DNA from: Rubrivivax sp.
Lineage (GTDB): Bacteria; Pseudomonadota; Gammaproteobacteria; Burkholderiales; Burkholderiaceae_C
DNA length: 64,000 nt
Assembly (NCBI GenBank): GCA_027487905.1
Contig: JAIYCR010000082.1
Span: 1-64,000, forward strand
Direction of reading: 5' to 3'
Position numbers and translations under genes: made by a program. Of the stretch, positions 46,708-56,506 are shown piece after piece (the first letter of the stretch is position 1; each line of letters starts with the position of its first letter). A model generated the notes under the pieces. The model did not search any database and was not told where the DNA came from. It saw nothing but the letters and a program-made list of their open reading frames with translations.

Positions 46708-47550
46708 TCACGCGCGGCCGCTCAGTGCCTGTGCATGGTGCTCGAAGTGGTCGGCAATGAAGCTGGCGATGAAGTAGTAGCTGTGGTCGTGCCCGCCGTG
46801 CATCCGAAGGGTCAGCGGGTGGCCGCGCGCGGCACAGGCCTCGCGCAGCCGTTCGGGTTGCAGCTGCGTGTCGATGAACTCGTCGGCCTCGCCCTGGTCC
46901 ACCAGCAGATGCAGCCGCTGCGACAGCGGACCGCGCACCAGCTCGACCGCATCGTGGGCCGCCCAGGCCGCACCTACGTCGCCCAGGTAGGCTGCGAAGG
47001 CCTTGCGCCCCCAGGGCAGCTGCGACGGCGCGACGATGGGTGAGAAGGCCGACACGCTCAGGTAGCGCCCGGGGTGGCGCAGCGCCAGCGTGAGCGCCCC
47101 GTGGCCGCCCATCGAATGGCCGAAGACCCCCCGGGCATCCGACGCCGGGAAGTGCTGCTGCACCAGCGCCGGCAGCTCGTGCACGACATAGCTTTCCATC
47201 CGGAAATGGGTGGCCCAGGGCGCCTGCAGGGCATCCAGGTAGAAGCCCGCACCCTGGCCCAGGTCGTAGGCCGGGTCGTCGGGCACGGCGCTTCCGCGCG
47301 GCGAGGTGTCGGGTGCCACGACGATGAAGCCGTGCCGCGCCGCATGCGCCTGTGCACCGGCCTTGGTGATGAAGTTCTGCTCGGTGCAGGTGAGCCCCGA
47401 CAACCAGTACAGCACCGGGCAGGCCTCGCCCCGCAGCGCCGCAGGCGGCAGGTAGACGGCGAACTTCATGTCGCACTGCAAGCTCGCGCTGGCGTGCTTC
47501 CACACCTCCTGGCGGCCGCCGAAGCTTGCGTGCTGTTCGATGCGCTGCAT
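46708..47550 (-). CDS. fghA: S-formylglutathione hydrolase
   Basis: Esterase-D family serine hydrolase of 280 residues that splits S-formylglutathione to formate and glutathione. The nucleophile is Ser146 in FGHSMGGHGAL; YWLSGLTCTEQNF and PDTSPRG are diagnostic; the catalytic His lies in GGHDHSYYF. It follows adhC after 17 bases, the usual pair for glutathione-dependent formaldehyde oxidation, and is followed by the gentisate dioxygenase gene after 21 bases, suggesting one operon. Confidence 0.95.
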   Translation of the reverse strand: MQRIEQHASFGGRQEVWKHASASLQCDMKFAVYLPPAALRGEACPVLYWLSGLTCTEQNFITKAGAQAHAARHGFIVVAPDTSPRGSAVPDDPAYDLGQGAGFYLDALQAPWATHFRMESYVVHELPALVQQHFPASDARGVFGHSMGGHGALTLALRHPGRYLSVSAFSPIVAPSQLPWGRKAFAAYLGDVGAAWAAHDAVELVRGPLSQRLHLLVDQGEADEFIDTQLQPERLREACAARGHPLTLRMHGGHDHSYYFIASFIADHFEHHAQALSGRA

Positions 47551-47567
47551 GGGCTGCCCCTGCGCGT

Positions 47568-49677
<2,110 letters not shown>

Positions 49678-49694
49678 GGGTCCACCTTATTGAA

Positions 49695-49711
49695 CAGATA
49701 TCCGATATCTG
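49695..49711. promoter_or_regulatory. 17-base perfect inverted repeat, probable operator
   Basis: CAGATATC-C-GATATCTG: arms of eight bases, perfectly complementary, one-base centre. It lies in an AT-rich island between the lyase and the first SDR gene, about 63 bases before the SDR start, followed by TATATTT. This is where an operator overlapping a promoter would be expected. Confidence 0.6.
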
Positions 49712-49773
49712 TATATTTGGCGCCCAAGGACTGGCTGCAGAACACGGGCATCCCGCCTGGCCAGCAAGACGCC

Positions 49774-50628
49774 ATGCACATCGACCTCAGCGGAAAACGC
49801 GTCATCGTCACCGGCGCCTCAAGGGGCATTGGACGCGCCATCGCGCGGGCCTTCGCCGCCGAGGGCGCCCGGGTGGCGGTGTGCGCCCGCACCGCGGCGG
49901 ACATCGATGTCGTGGGTCGCGAACTCGAGGGCAGCGCCCAGGCCGTCATCGCCCGTGCGGTCGACGTCACCGACACCGCCGGCGTGAAGGCCTTCGTCGA
50001 CGAGATCGCCACCGCCTGGGGCGGCGTGGACGCCTTGATCAACAACGCCGGGCAGGGCCGCGGCGGCAACCTGGAAACGCTGACCCCCGAGCAGATCCTC
50101 GAGCACGCCAACGTGCTCCAGATGGGCCACTTCCGCTTCATCCAGGCGGTGGTGCCGCACATGCGTCGCCAGCGCTGGGGGCGCATCGTGGAGATCAACG
50201 CGCTGGCCGGCACGCAGATCACGCCGGACGGCATTCCGTCGGTGGCCAACCGGGCGGCCTGCATCGCCATGGCCAAGTCGCTGGGCATGTCGCTGCCCAA
50301 GGACAACATCCTGGTGAACACGCTGAACATGGGCTGGATCGACACCGGCCAGTGGGATCGTCACTACCGCGAGATGCCGGCGGGCACGCCGCGCGACGAG
50401 TTCGACGAGATGGTGCTCAAGGTGGTGCCCCTCGGACGCTTCGGCAAACCCGAGGACGTCGTCGGCATGGCCCTCTTCCTGTGCAGCGAATGGGCGAGTT
50501 TCATCAGCGCGGCGTCCATCGACATCGCCGGCGGCATGGGCGGGCAGATCGCCTACTACCCGACGCTCAAGCGCGAGTTCAACGAGCGCATGGCCGAGCG
50601 ACTCGGCGCGGGAAGCCGGGGTGGCTGA
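49774..50628 (+). CDS. Short-chain dehydrogenase homologue lacking the catalytic Tyr/Lys
   Basis: SDR-fold protein of 284 residues. The cofactor motif TGASRGIG (13-20) and NNAG (90-93) are intact. Where SDRs have Tyr-x3-Lys this protein has Ser156 and Arg160 (PSVANRAAC), and the catalytic Ser region reads EINALAG, with Asn/Ala instead of Ser. So the usual catalytic set is absent. ATG at 49774 chosen from family alignment; an in-frame ATG at 49690 lies upstream of the palindrome. Overlaps the next SDR start. It may be a pseudoenzyme, a binding partner or a divergent oxidoreductase. Confidence 0.85.
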   Translation: MHIDLSGKRVIVTGASRGIGRAIARAFAAEGARVAVCARTAADIDVVGRELEGSAQAVIARAVDVTDTAGVKAFVDEIATAWGGVDALINNAGQGRGGNLETLTPEQILEHANVLQMGHFRFIQAVVPHMRRQRWGRIVEINALAGTQITPDGIPSVANRAACIAMAKSLGMSLPKDNILVNTLNMGWIDTGQWDRHYREMPAGTPRDEFDEMVLKVVPLGRFGKPEDVVGMALFLCSEWASFISAASIDIAGGMGGQIAYYPTLKREFNERMAERLGAGSRGG

Positions 50629-51367
50629 GGTCGCGCCGCAAGGGTCAAGCCTCCAAGGCCGGGTGGCCGTCGTCACCGGTGCATCGTCGGGCATCGGCGA
50701 GGCCATCGCCCGCGAACTGGCCGCAGCGGGCATGCACCTGGTGGTCACCGCGCGCCGGGCCGATCGGCTGCTGGCGCTGAAGTCCAGCCTGGGCGTGCCC
50801 TGTGCCGTCCTGGCCGCCGACATCGCCGACCCGAGCACGCCGACGGCCCTGCTGGCGCTGGCCTTGCAGACCCATGGCCGCGCCGACGTGCTGGTGAACA
50901 ACGCCGGTCGGGTGGTCAGCGGCGCGTTCGACCGCGTCGACCTGGACGAGCTCGCGGCCATGACCCGGGTGAACTTCGACGCGGTGGTGCGCGCCTCCTA
51001 TGTCTTCGCCCGTCACCTCAAGCCGCAAGGCAGTGGTGCCATCGTGAATGTCTCCAGCGTCGGCGCCTACCTCAGCCACTCGTCGATGGGCGTGTACGGC
51101 GCGCTCAAGCACGCGTTGGAGACCTTCACCACGGCGCTGCGGGTGGAACTGCGCGGCAGCGGCGTCCGGGTGGGCAGCATCGCACCCGGCAGCACCGACA
51201 CCGAGATCTACGGCGCGCTGCGCGAGCGCGCCGCGGCGGCAGGCGTCCAGATGGCGCCGCCCCTGGATGCGGCCGACATCGCCGCCGCGGTGCGCTTCAT
51301 GCTCGAGCGCCCCGCGCATGCGAACGTGGCGCGCCTGCTGCTGGTCTCGGCCGCCGAAAGCGCCTGA
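50621..51367 (+). CDS. Short-chain dehydrogenase/reductase
   Basis: Classical SDR of 248 residues. The cofactor loop is VVTGASSGIGEA (18-29), NNAG at 93-96, and catalytic Ser146, Tyr159 and Lys163 (VYGALK). Start codon is GTG at 50621, overlapping the preceding SDR gene by eight bases, so the two are coupled. Likely oxidises or reduces a hydroxyl/keto group of a pathway intermediate. Substrate unknown. Confidence 0.9.
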   Translation: MAEVAPQGSSLQGRVAVVTGASSGIGEAIARELAAAGMHLVVTARRADRLLALKSSLGVPCAVLAADIADPSTPTALLALALQTHGRADVLVNNAGRVVSGAFDRVDLDELAAMTRVNFDAVVRASYVFARHLKPQGSGAIVNVSSVGAYLSHSSMGVYGALKHALETFTTALRVELRGSGVRVGSIAPGSTDTEIYGALRERAAAAGVQMAPPLDAADIAAAVRFMLERPAHANVARLLLVSAAESA

Positions 51368-51394
51368 GGGCTGAGCCCCGACGCGGTGCGCGCG

Positions 51395-52360
51395 TCAGGC
51401 CGTGTTTCGCTGGCGCAGCGCGGACAAGGCCGCAAGCCCGTCCGCATCGAGCACTTCTTCGGGCGTGCGCACGCTCGGGCCGAGGATGGGGCCGAGCAGC
51501 TCGTGGCCCCAGGTGCTCAGCTGCTCGGGGTTGAGCTCGAAGCCGTCGTCGCGCCACGGCTCGAGCTCGACGATGGTCTCGATGGCGAAGCCGCCGGGGC
51601 TGAAGTGATAGAAGGACACGTGCGGGTCCTGGCAGTGCTGGCCCAGCGTCATCTGCAGGGGCAGCCCGCGCTTCTTCACGATGTCGTAGGTTTCACCGAC
51701 ATCGCGCAGGCTCCGGACGAAAAGGCCCATGTGCTGCACGCCCATGCGCCCTGGGCCCAGGCCGTAGGCGATGTCGTGGCTGGTCTGGTCGTTCAGGCGC
51801 GAGCGGTAGAAGGCGGTCCGGCCCTTGCCGGCACCGGCGCCGTAGTAGTGAAAGCCCATCAGCCGGACGAAGAAGTCCTCCAGTTCCGGCGGCGCTTCGG
51901 GGGTGATGAGCACCACATGGCCCAGTCCGCGGGCACCGGCGACGAAGCCGCCGTGGGGCCTGCCGGGCTGGAAGGAACGGGGCATCCACTTCTGGCCGTG
52001 GAAGAGCTCGTGCTGGTAGCCCACCGGATCGCGGAAGCGCACCAGGTTCTTCACGCCGCGCCGCTCGATCAGTTCGGCATCGCCGAAGACCAGTTCGACG
52101 CCATGCTCGCGAAAGCGCGCCACCGCTTGTTCGAACTCGATCTTGCCCTTGGCTTCCCAGCCGATGTAGGCGATGCGATCGACCGCACCCGGGTGGAAGG
52201 CGAACCGGTGCCGCCGGTCATCGGTGCGGAAGTACAGCGAATGGGGGTCGGACTCGGGTGATCGCCCGATCTGGAAACCCATGACCTCGGGGCCGTACTG
52301 GCGCCATTCGTCGAGCCGGGTGGTCTCGAAGCCGATGTAGCCGATGCCGATGATGTCCAT
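51395..52360 (-). CDS. Type I extradiol ring-cleavage dioxygenase (BphC-like)
   Basis: Two-domain VOC-fold Fe(II) enzyme of 321 residues that cleaves catechols next to the diol. The iron ligands are His148 (GLGHVVLI), His210 (VQHMGLFV) and Glu261 (FAIETIVE), with His195 and Tyr251 at the usual active-site places, matching the BphC pattern closely. It is therefore likely active. Bulky substrates (biphenyl-, steroid- or diterpenoid-derived catechols) are typical of this family. Follows the small ferredoxin gene after 19 bases on the same strand. Confidence 0.88.
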   Translation of the reverse strand: MDIIGIGYIGFETTRLDEWRQYGPEVMGFQIGRSPESDPHSLYFRTDDRRHRFAFHPGAVDRIAYIGWEAKGKIEFEQAVARFREHGVELVFGDAELIERRGVKNLVRFRDPVGYQHELFHGQKWMPRSFQPGRPHGGFVAGARGLGHVVLITPEAPPELEDFFVRLMGFHYYGAGAGKGRTAFYRSRLNDQTSHDIAYGLGPGRMGVQHMGLFVRSLRDVGETYDIVKKRGLPLQMTLGQHCQDPHVSFYHFSPGGFAIETIVELEPWRDDGFELNPEQLSTWGHELLGPILGPSVRTPEEVLDADGLAALSALRQRNTA

Positions 52361-52379
52361 GCTGGCCTGTCCTGTGCGC

Positions 52380-52601
52380 TCAGCGCTCGGCTTCGACGAT
52401 GACGATGGCCTCGGCCGGACAGGCGGCGGCACCCTCACGGGCAGCCTCCTCCAGACCCGGGGGCACGGTGTCCTGGGCCAGCACGATCAGGCCGTCGGCA
52501 TCGAGCGTGTAGATCTCGGGGCACATCTGCGCGCACAGCCCGTAGCCGCAGCAGCGGCTGCGGTCGGCGATCACGCGCAACAGCGGACTCGGTGAGGTCA
52601 T
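52380..52601 (-). CDS. Single-cluster [3Fe-4S]/[4Fe-4S] ferredoxin
   Basis: Ferredoxin of 73 residues with DRSRCCGYGLCAQMCPEIY and a distal ACPAEAI. Cys17, Cys23 and the distal Cys form the cluster; the position of the fourth ligand is Tyr20, which favours a [3Fe-4S] cluster as in P450- or dioxygenase-linked ferredoxins. Cys18 and Cys27 are extra. Likely donor for a P450 or ring-hydroxylating oxygenase. No ferredoxin reductase is in the window. Confidence 0.88.
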   Translation of the reverse strand: MTSPSPLLRVIADRSRCCGYGLCAQMCPEIYTLDADGLIVLAQDTVPPGLEEAAREGAAACPAEAIVIVEAER

Positions 52602-52861
52602 GGGAGGCGGCTCCTGAGGTGGTCGACTTCCCGCTGGGCTCGGAGGCGGGACGGAGCGCTCCGCGTGGCGGAGCGGTCGATTCGGGCCTGGAAGCCGGCG
52701 CGGACTACTGATGTGAACAGTTTCCCATCATGTGTCACCTTAGGCATTCGGGTTGTCCCGGGCCGGTGGCGGTGGCAGGCCCAGACCAATGACCCGGGCA
52801 AGGGTTGACCATGACTCCGCTTCCAAGGGCAGAACACTGCCCTGTCCCTAGAATCGATGCG
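52602..52861. promoter_or_regulatory. Divergent control region ferredoxin / IclR regulator
   Basis: 260 bases between the ferredoxin gene (minus) and the regulator gene (plus). An interrupted inverted repeat GTGAACA ... TGT(g)TCAC spans 52713-52738, in the AT-richer part. This is a plausible operator for the regulator. No firm promoter hexamers were fixed. Confidence 0.4.
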
Positions 52862-53695
52862 ATGCCGCCCACGGAACGACCGCATCCCGACGACGCAGAC
52901 CCGGCCGACGATTCGGCCGACGATTCAGCCGGCCCGGCCCGGCCCTCGGGCGGCGTGGTCGTCAAGCCGGTGGTCAATGCGATACGCATCCTGCGCTACC
53001 TGACGCACAAGGGCGCACCCGAGCGCGCAGCGGACATCGCCCGCCACCTGAGCATCAACCCGAGCACCTGTTTCAACATCCTGCGCACGCTGGTGGGCGA
53101 GGATGTGGTCGATTTCAACCCGCTGTCCAAGACCTATTCGGCAGGCCTGGGCCTGTCCCGCCTGGTCGAGCAGCTGGTCACGCGAGGCCAGCGCCTGCAG
53201 ATGGCCCTGCCGTCGATGCGCGAGCTGGCGGCGCAGTTCCGGGTCACGGTCACGCTGTGGCAGCGCATGGGGCTCGACCGCATCGTGCTGATGCATTCGG
53301 AGTCCAGCCCCACCGACCTGCACATCGAAATGCCGGCCGGCCAGCGCCTGCCCATCCTGATGGGCGCGAGCGGTCGCCTGTTCGTGGGCCGCATGGGCCT
53401 GTCCGAAGACGAGATGCGCCAGGCCTTCGAGCCCATCCGCTGGGCCCGCAGCCTGTCCTTCGAGACCTACCAGCGCGAGGTCAACCGCGCCCGCAAGCGC
53501 GGGTGGGCGGTGGACGACGGCTATTTCGCCACCGGCGTGCTGGCCGTGGCCGCACCGGTGTGCGACCCCAGCGGTCACATCACCTTCACCGTGTCCGCGG
53601 TGATGATCCGCGGCCAGCGCAGCGACGCCGAGGTCGACCGCATCGGCGAGGCGCTGCGCGACCTGGGCCACCAGCTCGAAAACACGCTGTTCTGA
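52862..53695 (+). CDS. IclR-family transcriptional regulator
   Basis: DNA-binding regulator of 277 residues. An acidic, Pro-rich N-terminus of about 35 residues precedes the winged helix (NAIRILRYLTHKGAPERAADIARHLSINPSTCFNILRTL, read as two adjoining parts) and an IclR effector domain (ILMGASGRLFVGRMGLSEDE, GYFATGVLAVAAPV). IclR proteins commonly control aromatic and terpenoid catabolism and bind a pathway compound. Starts at 52811 or 52805 are possible but 52862 avoids extending the disordered tail. It lies between divergent catabolic units and probably controls them. Confidence 0.9.
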   Translation: MPPTERPHPDDADPADDSADDSAGPARPSGGVVVKPVVNAIRILRYLTHKGAPERAADIARHLSINPSTCFNILRTLVGEDVVDFNPLSKTYSAGLGLSRLVEQLVTRGQRLQMALPSMRELAAQFRVTVTLWQRMGLDRIVLMHSESSPTDLHIEMPAGQRLPILMGASGRLFVGRMGLSEDEMRQAFEPIRWARSLSFETYQREVNRARKRGWAVDDGYFATGVLAVAAPVCDPSGHITFTVSAVMIRGQRSDAEVDRIGEALRDLGHQLENTLF

Positions 53696-53751
53696 GCGGC
53701 CGCACCGGGCCCGCGCCGTGGCCTTGCCAGGTCTACGATGACCGGAAATAA

Positions 53752-53770
53752 ACATTATCGTTGATAGTGT
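53752..53770. promoter_or_regulatory. 19-base inverted repeat before the amidohydrolase gene
   Basis: ACATTATC-GTT-GATAGTGT has seven of eight arm positions complementary. It sits in the AT-rich gap after the regulator gene, 85 bases before the amidohydrolase start. CTAG recurs at both ends of the following TTTTCGAC spacer. Probable operator or promoter element. Confidence 0.5.
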
Positions 53771-53854
53771 CTAGTTTTCGACCTAGCATGCGCCAGACAA
53801 CGACCCATTCCCGGGCGTGGCCGCTGGCTGCGCCTTGCCTCGAAGGAGACCCAG

Positions 53855-55162
53855 ATGCAGCTGGAAGATCTGATCCTCGTCAGCGTCGACGACCACGTCA
53901 TCGAACCGCCGAACGCATTCACCCGCCACATGCCGGCGAAGTTCAAGGGTCGTGAGCCCAATGTGGTGCGCCGCAACGGACGCGATGTGTGGGTCTTCGA
54001 GGAGCGGGCCACCGGCTACATGGGACTGAACTCGGTGGTGGGCCGCCCCAAGGAGGAGTACGGCATGGAGCCGCTGGGCTACGACCAGATGCGTCGCGGC
54101 ACCTTCGACGTCAAGGCCCGGGTGGACGACATGAACGCCAACGGCGTGCTCGGGTCCCTGTGCTTTCCCACCTTCCCGGGCTTCGCCGGCCAGCGTTTCC
54201 AGAACTATGCCGACCGCGCGGTGTCGCTCGCGGCCATTCAGGCATACAACGACTGGCACCTGCACGACTGGTGCAATGCGGCGCCGGGCCGCTTCATTCC
54301 CCTGATGATGGTGCCGTGGTTCGACATGAACGCTGCCGCCGCCGAAGTGGCGCGCCTGGCTCGCCAGGGCGTGCATGCCGTCACCTTCTCGGACAACCCC
54401 ACCGTCCACGGCTTCCCGAGCATCCACAACCCGCACTGGGACCCGCTGTGGAAGGCCTGCGCCGACCATGACGTGGTCATCTGCTGCCACATCGGAACCG
54501 GCGCCAAGGCCGCCCACGCGTCGGAGGAGTCGCCCATCGACGCGTGGATCACCGCGATGCCCATCTCCATCGCCAACTCGGCGGCCGACTGGATCTGGGC
54601 GCCGATGTGGAAGAAGTTCCCTTCGCTGCGCATGGCCCTGTCCGAGGGCGGCATCGGCTGGATTCCCTACCTGCTGGAGCGCGCGGACTTCACCCACCAG
54701 CACCACCACAAGTGGACGAACTCGAACTTCGGTGACCGCAAGCCGAGCGACATCTTCCACCAGCACATCATCACCTGCTTCATCGAAGACGCGTTCGGGC
54801 TGAAGAACCTGGACGCCATCAACATCGACAAGGTGTGCTGGGAATGCGACTACCCGCACAGCGACTGCACCTGGCCCGAGTCGGCCAACGTGTTCCATCG
54901 CCAGGCCGGGCACCTCAGCGACGAGGTGATCAACAAGATCACCCACCTGAACACCATGCGGGAGTTCTCCTACGACCCCTTCTCCATCCTCGGCCGCGAG
55001 AACTGCACGGTCGGTGCGCTGCGGGCGCAGGCCACGCATGTGAGCATCGAGCCGGCCTGCGGCATGGGCGGTGCGGCACCCTTGCGCGACGCCGAGAAGC
55101 CGGTGACCTCGGGCGACATCAACCGCATGTTCGCGGCGGCCGACGCGCAGACCGCGCTCTGA
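53855..55162 (+). CDS. Amidohydrolase-2 family metal-dependent hydrolase
   Basis: TIM-barrel hydrolase or decarboxylase of 435 residues, related to ACMSD/LigW-type enzymes. Metal-site elements are SVDDHVIEPP near residue 10 (here the usual DxH appears as DDH), ICCHIGTGA in the middle and ECDYPHSDCTWPES near the end. GAAGGAGA before the ATG gives a strong ribosome site. Such genes are frequent in steroid- and terpenoid-like clusters of actinobacteria and sphingomonads (general knowledge), where they may hydrolyse ring-cleavage or CoA intermediates. The reaction is unknown. Confidence 0.85.
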   Translation: MQLEDLILVSVDDHVIEPPNAFTRHMPAKFKGREPNVVRRNGRDVWVFEERATGYMGLNSVVGRPKEEYGMEPLGYDQMRRGTFDVKARVDDMNANGVLGSLCFPTFPGFAGQRFQNYADRAVSLAAIQAYNDWHLHDWCNAAPGRFIPLMMVPWFDMNAAAAEVARLARQGVHAVTFSDNPTVHGFPSIHNPHWDPLWKACADHDVVICCHIGTGAKAAHASEESPIDAWITAMPISIANSAADWIWAPMWKKFPSLRMALSEGGIGWIPYLLERADFTHQHHHKWTNSNFGDRKPSDIFHQHIITCFIEDAFGLKNLDAINIDKVCWECDYPHSDCTWPESANVFHRQAGHLSDEVINKITHLNTMREFSYDPFSILGRENCTVGALRAQATHVSIEPACGMGGAAPLRDAEKPVTSGDINRMFAAADAQTAL

Positions 55163-55349
55163 GCGGCAGCTGTCCTTTCGCTGCCCTTTCGCTGACCTTT
55201 CGCTGCCCTTTCGTCGGTCGCCACGCCCGGCCCTGCCCAGGCGCCCGTGCATCGCCGGGCGCCCGTGCACTTGCAGCGCCCGCTCCGCCCGCCCGGGCAG
55301 TCCACCGGCTGGTTTGCACTGCTGGCGAAGAAGCCGCAGAATAAATGAC
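55163..55349. repeat. Gap with 11-base tandem units and a 12-base direct repeat
   Basis: After the amidohydrolase stop come four 11-base units (55174-55217), consensus CCTTTCGCTGC. Then GGCGCCCGTGCA occurs twice, at 55240-55251 and 55258-55269. The 3' end of the gap is AT-richer and leads to the palindrome over the next start codon. No gene is supported. Confidence 0.75.
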
Positions 55350-55358
55350 ATGATGTCA
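55346..55358. promoter_or_regulatory. Perfect palindrome over the start codons
   Basis: TGACAT-G-ATGTCA has six-base arms and a one-base centre and contains both candidate ATGs (55350 and 55353) of the acyl-CoA dehydrogenase gene. It could be an operator, or a small hairpin on the mRNA that limits initiation. Chance occurrence is possible at this length. Confidence 0.45.
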
Positions 55359-56501
55359 GTTCACAGCTTCAGCTTCGTACGTCCGCCGGCCGAGGCCGAA
55401 TCCTTGCGAACGCAGGTACGGGCCTTCCTGGCCGAGGCCCTGGCCGACCGCTCGCCGCTGCGCAGGGCGGACTCCTGGATGGGCGCAGACCCCGCCTTCA
55501 GCCGCGAACTGGCCCGTCGCGGCTGGGTGGGCATGACGCTGCCGCGGGCCTACGGCGGGCATGAGGCTGGGCCCTGGGCCCGCTATGTGGTCATCGAGGA
55601 ACTGCTCGCGGCCGGCGCGCCGGTCTCCGCCCACTGGATCGCCGACCGCCAGAGCGGTCCGCTCATCCTGCGCTACGGAACCGAGGCCCAGCGCCAGGCG
55701 CACCTGCCCGGCATCTGCCGTGGCGAACGGTACTTCTGCATCGGCATGAGCGAGCCCAACTCCGGCTCGGACCTCGCCTCCATCCGCAGCCGTGCGGTGC
55801 GCGACGGCGAGCACTGGGTGCTGAACGGACAGAAGGTGTGGACCACCAACGCCCACCATTCGCATTTCATGATCGGTCTGCTGCGCACGGGCGAGAAGAC
55901 CGAGAACCGCCACGGCGGCATGTCCCAGTTCATCATCGACCTGAAGGCGCCCGGCGTCACCGTGCGGCCCATCACCGACCTGTCCGGTGGCCGGCATTTC
56001 AACGAGGTGTATTTCGACAACGTGCGTCTGGGCGCGGATGCCCTCATCGGCGCCGAAGGCCAGGGCTGGGAGCAGGTCACCGCCGAACTCGCCTTCGAGC
56101 GCAGCGGCCCGGAGCGCTTCCTCAGCAGCATGGCGCTGCTGCACACGCTGGTCGATGCCATCGGCCCCCGGCCCGACGCGGCGCAGGCCGCCGCGGTGGG
56201 GCGCCTGGTCGCCCGGCTGGCGGCGCTGCGCCAGATGTCGCTGTCGGTCACCGCCGACCTGGCGGCCGGCCAGGACCCGGCCTGGGCTGCCTCCTGCGTC
56301 AAGGACCTCGGCGCCGTGTTCGAGCAGGACATTCCGGAGATCGCGCAAGCCGTGCTCGATGCCTCGCCGAGCGTCGATGGCGGCAGCGACCATGCCCAGG
56401 TCCTGGCCGCGCTGATGCAGATGGCACCTTCCTTCTCGCTGCGCGGTGGCACGCGCGAAATCCTGCGCGGCATCATCGCGCGCGGTCTGGGCCTGCGGTG
56501 A
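55350..56501 (+). CDS. Acyl-CoA dehydrogenase, probable catalytic subunit of a heteromeric pair
   Basis: FAD enzyme of 383 residues that introduces a double bond at C2-C3 of an acyl-CoA. Features are CIGMSEPNSGSDLAS, the FAD/substrate loop NGQKVWTTNAHHS and Glu250 in LAFERSG, at the place of the catalytic base in FadE26/ChsE4-type subunits. The C-terminus reads RGGTREILRGIIARGLGL. Followed at once by a second, shorter acyl-CoA dehydrogenase gene, the layout of alpha2-beta2 dehydrogenases acting on steroid side chains. A start at 55353 is equally possible. Ribosome site weak. Confidence 0.9.
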   Translation: MMSVHSFSFVRPPAEAESLRTQVRAFLAEALADRSPLRRADSWMGADPAFSRELARRGWVGMTLPRAYGGHEAGPWARYVVIEELLAAGAPVSAHWIADRQSGPLILRYGTEAQRQAHLPGICRGERYFCIGMSEPNSGSDLASIRSRAVRDGEHWVLNGQKVWTTNAHHSHFMIGLLRTGEKTENRHGGMSQFIIDLKAPGVTVRPITDLSGGRHFNEVYFDNVRLGADALIGAEGQGWEQVTAELAFERSGPERFLSSMALLHTLVDAIGPRPDAAQAAAVGRLVARLAALRQMSLSVTADLAAGQDPAWAASCVKDLGAVFEQDIPEIAQAVLDASPSVDGGSDHAQVLAALMQMAPSFSLRGGTREILRGIIARGLGLR

Positions 56502-56506
56502 ACTCC

